This document shows positions 61,780-64,000 of a DNA stretch of 64,000 nt, piece after piece. Source of the DNA: Pedobacter cryoconitis (GTDB lineage Bacteria; Bacteroidota; Bacteroidia; Sphingobacteriales; Sphingobacteriaceae); the NCBI RefSeq assembly GCF_014200595.1, contig NZ_JACHCG010000004.1, positions 496,001 through 560,000 of the forward strand, written 5' to 3'. Position 1 is the stretch's first letter. Every line of letters begins with the position of its first letter. The notes under the pieces were generated by a model. The model saw only the letters and a list, made by a program, of their open reading frames with translations. It was not told the origin of the DNA and ran no database searches. The position numbers were made by a program, and so were the translations under genes.

Positions 61780-63279
61780 ATGGAGCAAACCTCAATTAAA
61801 ACTCTTGGCGAATTAAAAGCCTCAAATTACATCTCCTTAACAGTAAAAGACGAATTGCGCAAGAACCTTATACAGCAGCTTCAAAATAAAGATGCTGGTT
61901 TTGAGGGTATCCTTGGTTATGATGAGACTGTTATTCCTGAACTTCAGACTGCGATTTTATCCAGACACAACATCTTACTATTAGGTTTAAGAGGTCAGGC
62001 CAAAACACGTATTGCACGTTTAATGGTTAACCTGCTTGATGAATATATCCCTTATATCACGGGAAGTGAAATCTTTGATGATCCTTTGAATCCGATATCC
62101 TGGTTCGGAAAACAGGAAGTTGCTGCACATGGTGATGCAACCCCGGTCAGCTGGCAGCACCGTTCAGATCGTTATACGGAGAAATTAGCAACTCCGGATG
62201 TGACCGTGGCTGATTTAATTGGCGATATGGACCCGATTAAAGCCGCTACACTGAAGTTAACCTACAACGATGAGCGTGTGATCCACTTTGGATTAATCCC
62301 AAGAGCACACCGAAGCATTTTCGTAATCAATGAGCTGCCGGATTTACAGGCAAGGATACAGGTAGCTTTGTTTAACATGCTTCAGGAAAAAGATATTCAG
62401 ATCAGAGGTTTTAAATTACGTCTTCCGTTAGATGTACAATTTGTATTTACAGCAAACCCTGAGGATTATACCAACAGGGGATCAATTGTGACGCCGTTGA
62501 AAGACAGGATAGAAAGTCAGATCCTTACGCATTATCCTAAAACGATAGCGATATCCCGTAAAATTACTTTCCAGGAGGCAAAGATCACTGAAGCACAAAA
62601 ACTAATCGAAGCGGATGGTTTAGTGAAAGATTTGATTGAGCAAGTAGCTTTCGAAGCGCGTAGAAGTGAATTTATCGATCAGAAATCTGGTGTTTCGGCA
62701 CGTTTAACGATTTCCGCTTACGAAAACCTGATCAGTACTGCCGAAAGAAGAATGCTGGTTAACGGAGAAAAGAAAACCTTCGTGAGACTTGCTGACCTGA
62801 CGGGAATTATACCAGCAGTAACAGGTAAAATAGAGTTGGTTTACGAAGGTGAGCTTGAAGGGCCTGCTAAAGTTGCCAATATCTTAATTGGTAAAGCGAT
62901 CAAAAGCCTGTTCAACCGTTACTTCCCTGATCCGGAGAAAGCAAAGAAAAGCAAAACTGCAAATCCTTATCAATTGATCACAGACTGGTTCACAGATGGC
63001 AACACATTGGATATTGCTGATAACCTGACAGAGTCTCAATATAAAAAAGAGCTGATGCAAGTTGGCGGCCTGAATGAACTGGTTAAACAATTCCATCCTA
63101 AGCTGAGTGCAAATCAAACCCTTTTATTAATGGAGTTTGCCTTACATGGGCTGGCGGAATATTCTCAGTTGAACAAAAAATACCTGAGTGGTGGTTTCGG
63201 GTTCTCTGATATGTTTGACAGCTTATTTAATACCGATCCTGAAGAGGATGAAGATGATGACATTGATTTCAATGCCTAG
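61780..63279 (+). CDS. MoxR/magnesium-chelatase-like AAA ATPase
   Basis: This 499-aa ATPase has the Walker A-like GLRGQAKTR near residue 70. The residue before KT is Ala, not Gly, as I recall from this subfamily. The Walker B region is IFVINELPDLQARIQVALFNMLQE near 185, with a sensor FVFTANPEDYTNRG near 230. The C-terminus is very acidic (PEEDEDDDIDFN). It is co-transcribed with the VWA partner (17 bp). Such pairs remodel or activate other proteins. The ATPase class is sure; the pathway is not. Confidence 0.88.
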   Translation: MEQTSIKTLGELKASNYISLTVKDELRKNLIQQLQNKDAGFEGILGYDETVIPELQTAILSRHNILLLGLRGQAKTRIARLMVNLLDEYIPYITGSEIFDDPLNPISWFGKQEVAAHGDATPVSWQHRSDRYTEKLATPDVTVADLIGDMDPIKAATLKLTYNDERVIHFGLIPRAHRSIFVINELPDLQARIQVALFNMLQEKDIQIRGFKLRLPLDVQFVFTANPEDYTNRGSIVTPLKDRIESQILTHYPKTIAISRKITFQEAKITEAQKLIEADGLVKDLIEQVAFEARRSEFIDQKSGVSARLTISAYENLISTAERRMLVNGEKKTFVRLADLTGIIPAVTGKIELVYEGELEGPAKVANILIGKAIKSLFNRYFPDPEKAKKSKTANPYQLITDWFTDGNTLDIADNLTESQYKKELMQVGGLNELVKQFHPKLSANQTLLLMEFALHGLAEYSQLNKKYLSGGFGFSDMFDSLFNTDPEEDEDDDIDFNA

Positions 63280-63316
63280 TCTGTTTTAAAGTATCTTTTA
63301 ATATTTAACATAAATA

Positions 63317-64000
63317 ATGGGCAGATTACCCTTTCTTATTGCAGGATGTCTTTTAATCATCGCATTTGACTTTTATTTCGTCAAGGCGATTTTATCTGCT
63401 TTCAAAAACTGGAGTGATAAAGCAAAAATCAGGTTTACCCGAATTTATTGGGCTATCACCATGATACTAATCATTGGTGTTTTTGCAGGTATCTTCTTAA
63501 ATCTCTTTTTATCACTGCGCGCAATCATTTTAGTTGTTTTTTTCCTGACCACAGCCTGCAAAATCGTGATGCTGCCCTTTCTGCTGGTTGATGACCTGCG
63601 CAGATTCAGCATTGCTATGTTCAGACGTATCAAAAGACCGGAAAACAACAACGCAGCAGTATCAGGAAGCTTAAAAGATCAGGATAACGCAACCGGTTTA
63701 TCCCGTAAAATAAGCACCACCAATAAAACCGGTTTAGCCATCGAACAACCGATCAGCCGTTCTTCCTTCATTGTCAAAGCAGGCTTAGTTGCAGCGGCAA
63801 TTCCCCTCACTTCATTGTCCTGGGGCATTGTATCAGGAGCTTATGATTACCAGGTTCGCAGAAAAACACTGATCCTCCCGAACTTACCTGCTGCCTTTGA
63901 TGGCATCACTATGGGACAAATCTCAGATATTCACTCTGGAAGCTTTTACAATAAAACTGCTGTAAAAGGAGGCGTCGAAATGCTCCTTGGCGAAAAACCA
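63317..64000 (+). CDS. Membrane-anchored metallophosphoesterase (5' part; continues past the window edge)
   Basis: The visible 228 codons begin with several transmembrane helices (about 4-24, 45-65, 70-90 and one near 155-175). They then reach the start of a calcineurin-like phosphoesterase domain at MGQISDIHSGSF (metal-binding DxH, about 210-214). Anchored members of this family act on phospholipid-like substrates such as UDP-diacylglucosamine or pyrophosphates, but the substrate is not assigned here. The catalytic domain continues beyond the window. Confidence 0.82.
   Translation, partial: MGRLPFLIAGCLLIIAFDFYFVKAILSAFKNWSDKAKIRFTRIYWAITMILIIGVFAGIFLNLFLSLRAIILVVFFLTTACKIVMLPFLLVDDLRRFSIAMFRRIKRPENNNAAVSGSLKDQDNATGLSRKISTTNKTGLAIEQPISRSSFIVKAGLVAAAIPLTSLSWGIVSGAYDYQVRRKTLILPNLPAAFDGITMGQISDIHSGSFYNKTAVKGGVEMLLGEKP

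Overview
The window looks like chromosomal DNA of a Bacteroidota bacterium, most likely a Sphingobacteriaceae member close to Pedobacter. The evidence is the complete gliding/type IX secretion core gldKLMN plus sprE/porW and gldB, a split F-type ATP synthase operon, signal peptides ending in AQQ- or GQS-like motifs, almost no Shine-Dalgarno sequences, frequent TTG starts, and TAnnTTTG promoter elements upstream of several genes. The genus is inferred from gene content; no 16S or tRNA gene was seen.

Layout. 1-757: 5' part of a secreted amidohydrolase (-). 793-8368: an Rhs locus on the minus strand, made of a 1189-aa YD-repeat protein, a 1135-aa Rhs protein whose C-terminal tip carries an HEYGH zinc-protease motif, a small lipoprotein that is the candidate immunity protein, and a broken 127-bp copy of the Rhs core junction beyond it. 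8820-13176: serS, then rsmI, a PH/SHOCT protein and lnt. 13177-16658: a double-DTG aspartic-protease-like protein, nadE and an outer-membrane barrel (-). 16762-18598: gldB and a patatin (+). 18593-25508: a long minus-strand run of comB, gcvT, a GT4 glycosyltransferase, rnhB, an ABC permease, a GT2 glycosyltransferase and a flippase-like protein. 25554-27953: ruvC, a methyltransferase, a small membrane protein and an e(P4)-type acid phosphatase. 28068-33822: atpZ-orf-atpBEFHAG without the beta and epsilon genes. 33968-41004: sprE/porW, a class A penicillin-binding protein and uvrC. 41070-45991: gldKLMN. 46185-47951: hemD and a DUF4271 protein. 47952-48253: a gap with an unusual 11-bp-period repeat and hairpin. 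48254-48802: histidine phosphatase.

48803-55613 is an A+T-rich accessory island: an outer-membrane barrel protein, a 70-aa GG-leader precursor peptide with a CNC-x6-C core, a radical SAM/SPASM maturase and a C39-peptidase ABC transporter. Together they form a compact ribosomally made, modified peptide (RiPP) cluster, the strongest candidate in the window for an undescribed system. Its right edge carries a short SDR gene remnant. 55900-64000 returns to ordinary genes: hemW, an SDR, a fasciclin-domain protein, two tandem JmjC/cupin-like paralogs, a VWA/AAA-ATPase pair and the 5' part of a metallophosphoesterase.

How it fits together. The T9SS/gliding genes (gldB, sprE, gldKLMN) form the envelope secretion theme. 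The Rhs toxin/immunity tip and the RiPP cluster are candidate interbacterial weapons. The comB-to-flippase run mixes cell-envelope glycosylation with housekeeping genes. The terminators after serS, atpG and gldN share a telling feature: their only imperfect stem pair is G.U in the minus-strand RNA but A.C in the plus-strand RNA, matching the strand of the operon they end.
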